64,000 nt of DNA from Bacteroidales bacterium. Its GTDB lineage: Bacteria > Bacteroidota > Bacteroidia > Bacteroidales > WCHB1-69. Numbering within the stretch: position 1 is the stretch's first letter; each line of letters starts with the position of its first letter. Both the position numbers and the translations under genes were made by a program. Positions 34,709 through 41,779 of this stretch are shown piece by piece. Below the pieces are notes generated by a model. That model was not told where the DNA came from. It saw only the letters and a list, made by a program, of their open reading frames with translations, and made no database searches. The stretch is from NCBI GenBank assembly GCA_017443175.1, contig JAFSOZ010000005.1, forward strand, positions 1 to 64,000, written 5' to 3'.

Positions 34709-35503
34709 ATGAAAATCAAGGAAATAACGAATTATTTGGAGGAGCGTTTTCCTCTTTGTTTGCAGGAGGATTTTGACAATTGCGGGGTGCAGTGCGGCGA
34801 TGTAGAGCAGGAAATCAGAGGTGCATTGGTCTGTTTTGAGATGTCGGAGAAGGTCATTGACGAGGCTTTGGCCATGGGTGCCAATCTGGTGATTTCGCAC
34901 CATCCACTGATGCTCAAGCGCGGACTTTGCAAGATTGAGCCCACCAACCGCGTGGGCAAGGTGATTTGCAAGGCGTTGCGCCACGACATGGTGCTCTACT
35001 CCATGCACACCAACATCGACAGTGCGGAAGGAGGCGGCAATGATGTCTTCGCCGAGAAGTTGGACTTGCACGATGTGCGCGTGCTGGTGCCTTCGGAGGC
35101 CGACGGCATGGCCGAACGCAATGGATTGGGACGTGTTGGCAAATTGCCTCGGCCGATGTCCATGATGGATTTCCTGCGCTACGTGAAGGAGCAAATGGCC
35201 TTGCAGGTGATCCGCTATCACGGCAATCCGGCAAAAACCATTGAGACCGTGGCGATTTGCGGTGGTGGCGGCGCCTCGTTCATTGAGGATGCATTGCGCG
35301 CCGGAGCAGACGCCTACGTGTCGGGCGACATTAAGTACCACGACTTTTTCAAAGCCGAAAATGAGATGCTCATCGCGGATATCGGGCATTATGAAGGCGA
35401 GTTTTTTATTAAAGAAATAATTTATAAGGCATTAAAAGAAAAATTTACTACCTTTGCCGCCTCAATTTCTAAAATGGACAATTTAGAAGTTTTGTATTTA
35501 TAG
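34709..35503 (+). CDS. Nif3-like dinuclear metal centre protein (264 aa)
   Basis: Member of the YbgI/Nif3 family, which forms a hexamer with a two-metal centre. Metal ligands are visible in ISHHPLM, in YSMHTNID and in the C-terminal IADIGHYEGE. In this phylum the gene regularly precedes a zinc-ribbon protein, as here (30 bases). The start at 34709 (MKIKEITNYLEERFP) follows the promoter box at 34683-34690 and fits the family; the frame opens at 34688. Exact function is unknown; roles in GTP cyclohydrolase or in metal handling have been proposed. Confidence 0.9.
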   Translation: MKIKEITNYLEERFPLCLQEDFDNCGVQCGDVEQEIRGALVCFEMSEKVIDEALAMGANLVISHHPLMLKRGLCKIEPTNRVGKVICKALRHDMVLYSMHTNIDSAEGGGNDVFAEKLDLHDVRVLVPSEADGMAERNGLGRVGKLPRPMSMMDFLRYVKEQMALQVIRYHGNPAKTIETVAICGGGGASFIEDALRAGADAYVSGDIKYHDFFKAENEMLIADIGHYEGEFFIKEIIYKALKEKFTTFAASISKMDNLEVLYL

Positions 35504-35532
35504 ATATTTGATAATCAAACAATTAAAATAGT

Positions 35533-36627
35533 ATGGCCACAAAAAAAGCTACAGAAAAAAAAGTTGCTGAACCGGCAGAAGAACCCAAAACCAAGAAAGC
35601 CACGACCAAAAAAGCCGCTGTAAAAGAGGCTCCAGTCCAAGAAGAACCCGTTGCGGAAGAGGCTGCTGAAAAGAAACCCGCCAAGAAAGCCGCTGCCAAG
35701 AAGACTACGGAAAAGGAGAGTGTAAAGAAAGAGCCTGCCAAGAAGTCAACACCCAAAGCGAAAAAAGCGGAAGCTGTAGCTGAAGAGCCTGTTGTGGCTG
35801 CAATGGAAGAGGAAGTCACCGTGGAGAAAAATTCCGACGGTGTGGTGGAAGTGAAGAAACACGAGGATACCACCATCACTTCAGAAGAGATCACCATTGA
35901 GCAAAAGCTGCTCTCTTTATACAATCTCCAGCAAATCTGCACCAAGATTGACGATATCCGCATGATTCGCGGCGAGTTGCCGGAAGAGATTCGCGACAAC
36001 GAGGACGAATGCGAAGGCAAACGCACGCGTATTGCCAAATTCAAAGACGAGATTGAGAACCTCCGTTTGAAAATCTCATCCGAGAACACCAAGAAGGAAG
36101 AGTCCATGGCTGCCATCAAGAAATATGAGGAGCAGCAGAACAACGTACGTAACAACCGCGAGTATGAATCCTTGAGCAAGGAGATTGAATACCAGAAGCT
36201 GGAAATCCAGGTTTCGGAGAAGCACAAAGTGAAATACGAAGCTGAGATTGAAGAGAAAGAGGCGCTTATCGCTGAGACTCAGGAAAAGCTTGGCGAGTTG
36301 GAAGAGGTGTTGAAGCAGAAAAAAGCCGAGTTGGAAGTGATTGTGGCTGACACGGAAAAAGAGGAAGAAGAACTCTTGGCACAGGCTGAGGTTCTGAAAG
36401 CCAAAGTTGACCAGCGCTTGCTCACCGCTTTCGAGAGAATCCGCAAGAACGCCCACAATGGTTTGGCCATCGTGAAGATTGAGCGCGACGCTTGCGGTGG
36501 TTGTTTCAGCAAGATTCCTCCTCAACGCCAGCTGGATATTGCCCTGCACAAAAAGATCATCGTGTGCGAGGCCTGCGGTCGTATCTTCATTGACGACAAG
36601 CTTGTCCACAAACAGGACGAAGCATAG
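35533..36627 (+). CDS. Zinc-ribbon coiled-coil protein with lysine-rich histone-H1-like N-terminus (364 aa)
   Basis: Residues 1-90 are almost pure Lys, Ala, Glu and Pro with repeated KKA/PAKKAAAKK motifs, as in bacterial histone-H1-like tails. Residues 120-305 form a long coiled coil (YNLQQICTKIDDIRMIRGELP onwards), and residues 325-352 are a C4 zinc ribbon (CGGCF and CEACGRIF). The second and third parts are the family conserved next to Nif3 in this phylum (zf-RING_7); the lysine-rich tail is an addition. It could bind RNA or DNA; the role is unknown. Codon use in the tail is repetitive. A palindrome-based terminator follows. Confidence 0.85.
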   Translation: MATKKATEKKVAEPAEEPKTKKATTKKAAVKEAPVQEEPVAEEAAEKKPAKKAAAKKTTEKESVKKEPAKKSTPKAKKAEAVAEEPVVAAMEEEVTVEKNSDGVVEVKKHEDTTITSEEITIEQKLLSLYNLQQICTKIDDIRMIRGELPEEIRDNEDECEGKRTRIAKFKDEIENLRLKISSENTKKEESMAAIKKYEEQQNNVRNNREYESLSKEIEYQKLEIQVSEKHKVKYEAEIEEKEALIAETQEKLGELEEVLKQKKAELEVIVADTEKEEEELLAQAEVLKAKVDQRLLTAFERIRKNAHNGLAIVKIERDACGGCFSKIPPQRQLDIALHKKIIVCEACGRIFIDDKLVHKQDEA

Positions 36628-36630
36628 CAA

Positions 36631-36651
36631 GATACAGAGAACAGGATACTG
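36631..36651. repeat. Heptamer array (3 units, GATACAG type)
   Basis: Units gatacag, agaacag and gatactg begin three bases after the zinc-ribbon stop codon. Confidence 0.5.
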
Positions 36652-36656
36652 TTTAC

Positions 36657-36686
36657 AAAAGAGACGCACAGCCGTGCGTCTCTTTT
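36657..36686 (+). terminator. Palindromic element copy 3, acting as probable terminator
   Basis: Thirteen-base arms AAAAGAGACGCAC and GTGCGTCTCTTTT around the loop AGCC. The same loop and core arms occur at 7776-7803. The A-run and T-run make it a good intrinsic terminator for the zinc-ribbon gene. Confidence 0.75.
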
Positions 36687-36694
36687 TGGTATAT

Positions 36695-36772
36695 GGAGAG
36701 AGGAAAATCATTGTAGATATACTTGATGTGTCAGGGAAAAGGCAGATCAGGATGCAACAAAAAATGATGTTC
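36695..36772 (+). pseudogene. Possible remnant of a T9SS sorting domain
   Basis: Just after the terminator one frame reads GERKIIVDILDVSGKRQIRM, which resembles the middle strands of type A sorting domains (V.I.DVSGK). It has no start and degenerates quickly. Too short to be sure. Confidence 0.25.
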
Positions 36773-36936
36773 GGAAGCCATTTTCTTCCAAAACGGAGTA
36801 TTTATTCATCCCATATCCGTCATTATATGCCCCATATTTCAATTGAAAACGAGTTTTTTCAATGCAAAAATCGAGAAAAAAAATATGAAAAAATCAATTT
36901 TTTTTTCGTGGTTTATTGGTCTGAGAATTAGTGGTT

Positions 36937-36978
36937 TGGGACGAAACTGGGACGAACTTGGGACGAAAGTGGGACGAA
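36937..36978. repeat. Four-copy array of TGGGACGAA with 11-bp period
   Basis: TGGGACGAA starts at 36937, 36948, 36959 and 36970: four exact copies at a strict 11-base period, one helical turn. It lies 110 bases upstream of the broken duplicate at 37089. Its core TTCGTC (reverse strand) is shared with the candidate operator at 2327-2501. Apart from this array, nothing coding is seen between 36780 and 37088. Confidence 0.75.
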
Positions 36979-37088
36979 GGAGGGGTGAAATTATGTGGGT
37001 CTCGGATGTTTCATGATGATGATGTGTTAAAAACAGGTATTTTAGCAAGCGACAAACCCTTTTTTATTCACATTTTTATACAACATTT

Positions 37089-37175
37089 ATGACAAGGATT
37101 CTTTTCCTTGCACAAGTCCTGATCATGTGCAGAGCATCCTTGCTTGCACAGGACAAATCGCCCCCTGCCCATGGT
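37089..37175 (+). pseudogene. Broken duplicate of the tail-fibre-like gene at 3204 (signal peptide only)
   Basis: The first 28 codons (MTRILFLAQVLIMCRASLLAQDK) closely match the start of the gene at 3204 (MKKRIFLAQILIVC..SLIAQDK). DNA similarity begins before the ATG and continues to CCATGGTAAAC, which corresponds to CCATGGTATAC at 3281-3291. There it is cut by half of the palindromic element (37174-37199). The rest of the gene is missing. Confidence 0.8.
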
Positions 37176-37199
37176 AAACGCCTGGCGGGGCGTCTCTAC
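37174..37199. repeat. Palindromic element copy 4 (one arm only)
   Basis: The right arm GCGTCTCTAC is intact at 37190-37199; the left arm is missing or replaced by pseudogene sequence. The stop codon of trmN6 (37196-37198) lies in this arm. Confidence 0.65.
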
Positions 37200-37918
37200 A
37201 ATAAATACGGTTTGGTAACGCCCCGGTATTCCTCCGTATATTCGTTTTGTTCGTTGCGGATGACCAGATGATGTTCTGTGCAAGAGACATCCGCGCGGCT
37301 GTATTCCTGTATCACGCGATGGACCGGTTTCTTGGCGGTGGGTTGGATAAACACCCGTTTGCGGCAGTGCAAAAGACCTTCCGTCAAAGCGTGGAACTGC
37401 GCACCCTCCACGGGTGGCAGAATCAGGGCGAAGCGGCCTCCTTCTTTCAAAAGTTTTAACACACTTTGCAACAACTCCTCGAAGGGGAGCTGGTGGTCAC
37501 GGTGCTTGCTCCGGAGCCTCTTTTCCTGCGCCGGCTTCAAATCATGGCCGTAAAAGGGCGGGTTGGTGACGATGAGGTCAAATTGTACGGGATGGTCGGC
37601 GGCGGCCATGTCCTGCACGCGCCCCTGCACAAAGCGGAACGTATCAGCGGGGAGCAGGGGATAGGCAGCGGCGTTTTGCCGCGCCTCCAAAACCGAAGCT
37701 TCGTCAGGGTCGAGACCATACACCAGCGGTTGGGCTTGCTTGTGCGCCAGCTGCTGGGCCAGGCAAAAGGCTATCACACCGCACCCGCAGCCGATGTCCA
37801 ATACCGATTGCGCATTTTCCACATCGGTGAGTGCTGCCAATAATACCGCATCGGTACCTATCTTCAAGGTACTTTTGTCATGTTGAAGTGAAAATTTCTT
37901 AAAATGAAACGAGGCCAT
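37196..37918 (-). CDS. trmN6: tRNA1(Val) (adenine(37)-N6)-methyltransferase-like protein (240 aa)
   Basis: A SAM-dependent N6-adenine methyltransferase of the TrmN6/YfiC family. Motif I is VLDIGCGCGVIAFCLA (about residues 40-55), and the catalytic tetrapeptide NPPF is in LIVTNPPFYGHDL. Normal length. The start at 37918 (MASFHFKKF) shares one base with the manA stop (TAATG), so translation is coupled; the frame extends six bases further. The stop codon is supplied by the arm of a palindromic repeat, so the native end may be changed by a few residues (PYLL). Confidence 0.88.
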   Translation of the reverse strand: MASFHFKKFSLQHDKSTLKIGTDAVLLAALTDVENAQSVLDIGCGCGVIAFCLAQQLAHKQAQPLVYGLDPDEASVLEARQNAAAYPLLPADTFRFVQGRVQDMAAADHPVQFDLIVTNPPFYGHDLKPAQEKRLRSKHRDHQLPFEELLQSVLKLLKEGGRFALILPPVEGAQFHALTEGLLHCRKRVFIQPTAKKPVHRVIQEYSRADVSCTEHHLVIRNEQNEYTEEYRGVTKPYLL

Positions 37919-38901
37919 TAGCAATAGACTTCCAGAACTTTGGATTTGCGTGCTGGCAACAGCTGCACCTCCTCCATCTCGGCAGGGATGAGCACCACCT
38001 CGCCCGTTTCCAACCGCTCGCGCTCGTCACCGTAGGCCAACAGAATCTGCCCGTCCAGACACATATAGATGACGAAAGAGTCTATCTCCACAAAGGATTT
38101 GTTCAGCGGCTGGTCGAATTCCAGCAGGCTGGTGTTGAAATATTGGGAGCGCACCAAGCGCACCGTCTTGTTGAGTTGCGGCTGGTACTCTACTTTGAAA
38201 TTGTCGGTCTGGTGGTCAAAGTCGATAGCCTCCAGCGCCTCTTGCACGTGCAGCTCGCGGGAGTTGCCCTCGTCATCCAAACGGTTCCAGTCGAATACGC
38301 GGAAGGTGATATCCGATGGTTGCTGGATTTCGGCCAGCAGCACGCCCTTGCCAATAGCGTGCACCGTGCCGGCGGGAATCATGAACGTGTCGCCGGGTTG
38401 CACAGGATAGAACTGCAGCACCTCTTCCACGGTACCGTTGGCGATGGCCTCCTCAAACTGGGCTTTGCTGACAGTCTTGTTGAAGCCCACATAGAGGCCG
38501 CTCCCTGGCTCCGAAGCAATCACGTGCCACATCTCCGTCTTGCCGCTTTGCCCATATTTGCGTTGCGCCAATTCATCGTCAGGATGCACTTGTACGGAGA
38601 GGTTGTCCTGCGCATCGATGAACTTGATCAGCAGCGGGAAGCCCAACCCGTATTTCTCGTAGTTTTTCTCACCCACCAGTTCTGTCATGTAGATTTCCAG
38701 CAGCTCGTTGAGGTTGTTCTCCGCCAAAAAGCCGTTGGTGATCATGGACTCGTCGCCCACGAGCCCCGACACCTCCCAGCTTTCGCCACAGCAGTTGGCG
38801 GGACTGATCTCTTTGTATAACATGGTTTTCAGCCGGGTGCCGCCCCAGATCTTGTCTTTCAAAATGGGCTCGAATTTCAAGGGATATAAAGAAGTCTCCA
38901 T
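37918..38901 (-). CDS. manA: Class I mannose-6-phosphate isomerase (327 aa)
   Basis: A zinc-dependent cupin isomerase that interconverts fructose-6-P and mannose-6-P, feeding GDP-mannose synthesis with the guanylyltransferase at 28195. Zinc and active-site segments LSVQVHPDDELA, KTEMWHVI and PAGTVHAIGKG are present. The short form (about 320 aa) is usual in this phylum. Coupled by one-base overlaps to the genes on both sides (38901 and 37918). Confidence 0.93.
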   Translation of the reverse strand: METSLYPLKFEPILKDKIWGGTRLKTMLYKEISPANCCGESWEVSGLVGDESMITNGFLAENNLNELLEIYMTELVGEKNYEKYGLGFPLLIKFIDAQDNLSVQVHPDDELAQRKYGQSGKTEMWHVIASEPGSGLYVGFNKTVSKAQFEEAIANGTVEEVLQFYPVQPGDTFMIPAGTVHAIGKGVLLAEIQQPSDITFRVFDWNRLDDEGNSRELHVQEALEAIDFDHQTDNFKVEYQPQLNKTVRLVRSQYFNTSLLEFDQPLNKSFVEIDSFVIYMCLDGQILLAYGDERERLETGEVVLIPAEMEEVQLLPARKSKVLEVYC

Positions 38902-39866
38902 TATTTGGTCTTGTTTGGATTATAAAAGTTTCGGTTTTTATGCTGATAGTCGGGTCTCACCTTGTCGGGATTGGACCCGCGTACGCTTTTCATGAATAGC
39001 CATTTGCCGTTGTCCTCGATAAAACCCTGGTTCAGGCTGGATTCCGGCACCATGTATGCGGGCACGTTCTGCACTTTCTCTTCCATCGGGATTAATTCGT
39101 CGAAGATGATCATCGGGCTGTTCACGTTGCGGTATTCCGGCTCGCGGGTCTTGGGGTTCAACTTGCCGGTGCTCACGGCGTACTGCTGGTGCTCGTAGTT
39201 GAGGTGCAGTACGGCGTTTTTGGAGTACTCGAAAATCACGCGGCTCACCCGTTCGGGGAAGTTTTTGAAGATGCGCGCTCCGAACACAGGCACGGTCTCT
39301 TTGTTGAAATGCAGCACCTCTATGATCTTCTGGTTGGTGAAGATGTTGTTGCCGTTCCAGCCCAACAGCGTGTAGTAGGTAAAATCCTTGGTTCTGAGGG
39401 GTATGATGGTGTAATACACTGCCCCGTACCAGCGGTTGTGGTTACCGATGACGGTTTTGGGGTAGTCGAGCGTGCTCCGTTTGTCGTACAAGGGAAACAG
39501 CACGTATTTTTTTCTACCTTCATTATACACTTGGATAAATCCGAAATTCTCAACGGAATAGTCTTTTTTCACCACATACCAGGTGAAAATCTTGAAGTTG
39601 TTATCAGGTGAGACCAGAACGGAAAAGTTTTTGACGGAATCCCAAGTGAATTTAAAGGAATTGGGCATTTGCAGAACCTCTTCCAGCAGGGTCATGAAAT
39701 CCTCGTTCAAAGCCAGACGGGTGGTTTCGTCCGGCTCGTCCATCACTTGGTTGCGTAGTTGGATGAGGGAATCCTCCCATATACGGAACCCCATGCTTTT
39801 GTCTTTCTGACCATAGCCAGAAAGACAAATCAGGATGAGGGTTATATAACAGAGGATTCTTTTCAT
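38901..39866 (-). CDS. Exported protein of unknown function (321 aa)
   Basis: A signal peptide (residues 1-19, ending SGYGQ) is followed by a soluble domain with no transmembrane segments. Notable stretches are FVLLSPDNNFKIFTWYVV-like beta strands and YYTLLGWNGNN. Proteins of this kind are conserved in Bacteroidales but I recognise no function. It starts the operon with manA and trmN6, its stop overlapping the manA ATG by one base. Promoter at 39877-39884. Confidence 0.75.
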   Translation of the reverse strand: MKRILCYITLILICLSGYGQKDKSMGFRIWEDSLIQLRNQVMDEPDETTRLALNEDFMTLLEEVLQMPNSFKFTWDSVKNFSVLVSPDNNFKIFTWYVVKKDYSVENFGFIQVYNEGRKKYVLFPLYDKRSTLDYPKTVIGNHNRWYGAVYYTIIPLRTKDFTYYTLLGWNGNNIFTNQKIIEVLHFNKETVPVFGARIFKNFPERVSRVIFEYSKNAVLHLNYEHQQYAVSTGKLNPKTREPEYRNVNSPMIIFDELIPMEEKVQNVPAYMVPESSLNQGFIEDNGKWLFMKSVRGSNPDKVRPDYQHKNRNFYNPNKTK

Positions 39867-39876
39867 AAAAGGAGGG

Positions 39877-39884
39877 CAAAAATA
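39877..39884 (-). promoter_or_regulatory. Promoter -7 box of the hypothetical-manA-trmN6 operon
   Basis: TATTTTTG on the minus strand, 11 bases before the start at 39866. Confidence 0.5.
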
Positions 39885-39952
39885 GTATTTTTATCAACAA
39901 AAGAGTATTTTTTAGTTTTTGAATAACGCGGAATTGCCGATTTTGTTTTTGA

Positions 39953-39960
39953 TATTTTTG
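39953..39960 (+). promoter_or_regulatory. Promoter -7 box of the small barrel protein gene
   Basis: TATTTTTG. Its position favours the start at 39995 over the ATG at 39965. Confidence 0.5.
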
Positions 39961-39994
39961 CGAAATGAATTTTATGTACAAAAATCAGCAAGTT

Positions 39995-40543
39995 ATGAAA
40001 AAGATCAGTTCAATTATTCTACTTATAGGGCTTATTTGGTGCGCCAACGCACAAGCCCCCTATCGCCACAGCATTGGTGCGACATTGGGCAACATGAACG
40101 CTGTTTCCTACAAAACATTCTTCACTGACAATATCGCGTTCAGTGTGGATGCCGGTTTCAAATGGACGTTGACATCGGCTACCTATCATGAGAAACAAAC
40201 CGGGTTTGTTTGGCATGGTACCACGACCCCGATGACCATTGAGGTGAATCCTAATGTGATGTATGAAGGCTCCACCAATGTGAACGGTTTGCATTGGTTG
40301 GCAGGTGCCGGACTCAGTGCCGGATATGCATGGTCGACTTACCATGATACCTGGGGCACTTATAAAACATACTATGGCAAACTCGGTGTGAATGCCATTG
40401 GTGGTGTGGAGTACAGATTCAGATTCCCGCTCACACTGCAAGCAGACTTCAGACCTGGTTTCGGTTTGCTTTTCAACAACCATTACAATGTAACCTATTT
40501 CGATTGGGGTCTGTTTGTCGGTGCACGCTACATCATCCAGTAG
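39995..40543 (+). CDS. Small outer-membrane beta-barrel protein (182 aa)
   Basis: From 39995 (MKKISSIILLIGLIWCANAQ) a good signal peptide is followed by about eight amphipathic strands with Tyr and Phe at the membrane edges (GLHWLAGAGLSAGYAWSTYHD, GLFVGARYII). The end in a hydrophobic/aromatic strand fits a small OmpW/OmpA-like barrel. No specific family recognised. Followed by a promoter region with a large inverted repeat. Confidence 0.7.
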   Translation: MKKISSIILLIGLIWCANAQAPYRHSIGATLGNMNAVSYKTFFTDNIAFSVDAGFKWTLTSATYHEKQTGFVWHGTTTPMTIEVNPNVMYEGSTNVNGLHWLAGAGLSAGYAWSTYHDTWGTYKTYYGKLGVNAIGGVEYRFRFPLTLQADFRPGFGLLFNNHYNVTYFDWGLFVGARYIIQ

Positions 40544-40567
40544 CGTTTTTATAGACGATTTTTTTCT

Positions 40568-40608
40568 GGCGCAAGGATAGCGGATTGATTTTTTGCTATC
40601 TTTGCGCC
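40568..40608. promoter_or_regulatory. Inverted-repeat promoter of the DUF4878 gene
   Basis: Arms GGCGCAAGGATAGC (40568-40581) and GCTATCTTTGCGCC (40595-40608) match at 13 of 14 positions. The right arm contains the -7 box TATCTTTG (40597-40604). The left arm carries a mirror TATCCTTG on the other strand. The hairpin could also terminate the gene before it. Confidence 0.6.
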
Positions 40609-40633
40609 ATTATTAATTCAAAAAAACAATATT

Positions 40634-41008
40634 ATGAAAAAACTCTTCACAATCATGAGCGTTGTCGTGGTCGCTCTGTTGCTGGTTTCCTGCGGTTCTT
40701 CCAGCCCGAAGGATGTAACCAACAGCTATTATAAAGCTCTCCAAAAGGGAGATTATGAAAAAGCGTTAAGCTATACAACCGCGGTGGACGACAAAGATGA
40801 GATTCAGAAGGAAATCAAGAAAATGGAAGGTCTGGATGTTAAAATCCCTGAATATGAAATCGTTTCCGAAGAGATTTCCGATGACGGCCAGACGGCTGTG
40901 GTGGAAGTGAAATATAAATTCACTTCCTCGTTCAATTCCGAACCTGAAGAATCCACCAACAAGGTGAAATTGATCAAACAGGATGGAAAATGGAAAATTA
41001 AAGGCTGA
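40634..41008 (+). CDS. DUF4878 lipoprotein (124 aa)
   Basis: Lipoprotein signal with lipobox LLVSC (Cys at 20), followed by a compact NTF2-like fold of the DUF4878 family (SPKDVTNSYYKALQKGDYEKALSY, then strands ending KLIKQDGKWKIKG). Proteins of this family are small, exported and of unknown role. The next gene overlaps its end by 26 bases. Confidence 0.8.
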   Translation: MKKLFTIMSVVVVALLLVSCGSSSPKDVTNSYYKALQKGDYEKALSYTTAVDDKDEIQKEIKKMEGLDVKIPEYEIVSEEISDDGQTAVVEVKYKFTSSFNSEPEESTNKVKLIKQDGKWKIKG

Positions 41009-41651
41009 TTTTTTCCAGCTTTTCCAAAAAGGTAGAGGCAGGAGGGTTCTTGTTTCTACCTTTTTCATTTGTACCTTATGCATGCTGGTTGGTTGCCGGC
41101 ACGCGCCCGATTACACGTTGTTTGAGGTACCCGACACGCTGGCACTGCGCACGGGCGACATTGTTTTCCGCACGGGAGAGAGTCTGGAAAGCAAGACGGT
41201 CACCTCTATGGATACGGCCAGCTGTTATTCCCATGTGGGCATGGTGATCTGGCACAACAACCAATGGTGTGTGCTGCACGCCGTGCCCAACGAGCGTGCA
41301 ACAAAAAAGGAGAAGGATAGCGTCAAAATAGAACCCGTTGGCGTGTTTTTCCGCTCCGACCGTGCGTTGGAGGGTTGCGTATGCCGGATGCCACTTGCGC
41401 CGGAGGATACCCTGGAACTGCTCTCCACGGCCGAAAACCTCTATCGTCGCCATCCGCTTTTCGACAGAGCCTTTGACGACAAGGACTCCACCACTTTCTA
41501 TTGTTCCGAACTCGTCTGGTACCTCTATCGGCAAAGCCTGGGTGTGGATCTCACGCAGGGCCGCCGCCACAACCTGCCCCTCTTCCCGCCGCTCATCTTC
41601 TGCTCCGACATCAAAGCTTATCCGGAATTACGGGAGATTTACAAATTCTGA
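40983..41651 (+). CDS. YiiX/YebB-like NlpC/P60-type cysteine hydrolase, lipoprotein (222 aa)
   Basis: The catalytic pattern of permuted papain-like amidases is present: GDIVFRTGES, then YSHVGMVIW (His) and FYCSELVWYLYR (Cys). These enzymes cleave peptidoglycan peptides or lipid-linked amides. The lipobox is LCMLVGC (Cys 38), preceded by an unusually long basic N-terminus. There is no ATG, GTG or TTG between residue 2 and the hydrophobic stretch, so the start at 40983 inside the DUF4878 gene (26-base overlap) is the only good one. Confidence 0.8.
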   Translation: MENGKLKADFFQLFQKGRGRRVLVSTFFICTLCMLVGCRHAPDYTLFEVPDTLALRTGDIVFRTGESLESKTVTSMDTASCYSHVGMVIWHNNQWCVLHAVPNERATKKEKDSVKIEPVGVFFRSDRALEGCVCRMPLAPEDTLELLSTAENLYRRHPLFDRAFDDKDSTTFYCSELVWYLYRQSLGVDLTQGRRHNLPLFPPLIFCSDIKAYPELREIYKF

Positions 41652-41679
41652 ATATCATCAAGAAGTTAATAAACAAATT

Positions 41680-41707
41680 CTCCCGTCTCCCGTCTCCCGT
41701 CTCCGGA
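41680..41707. repeat. Heptamer array (4 units, CTCCCGT type)
   Basis: Units ctcccgt (three exact) and ctccgga, 28 bases after the hydrolase stop codon. Confidence 0.85.
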
Positions 41708-41710
41708 TTT

Positions 41711-41745
41711 AATTTTCAATTCCTCATTCCCAATTCCCAATTCTT
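41711..41745. repeat. Heptamer array (5 units, AATTCCC type)
   Basis: Units aattttc, aattcct, cattccc, aattccc and aattctt. It runs into the promoter module 41744-41767. Confidence 0.75.
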
Positions 41746-41767
41746 TTGTACCTTTGCGCCCTCAAAA
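41744..41767 (+). promoter_or_regulatory. Promoter module of alaS (24 bp, shared with the ABC-F gene)
   Basis: Contains the -7 box TACCTTTG (41749-41756) and is identical over 24 bases to 11262-11285. Confidence 0.6.
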
Positions 41768-41779
41768 AACAATCATTAT

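Noticed and set aside
41501-41779. N-terminal extension of alaS
   Set aside because: It covers the end of the hydrolase gene and two heptamer arrays and precedes the promoter; AlaS homologues start at 41780.
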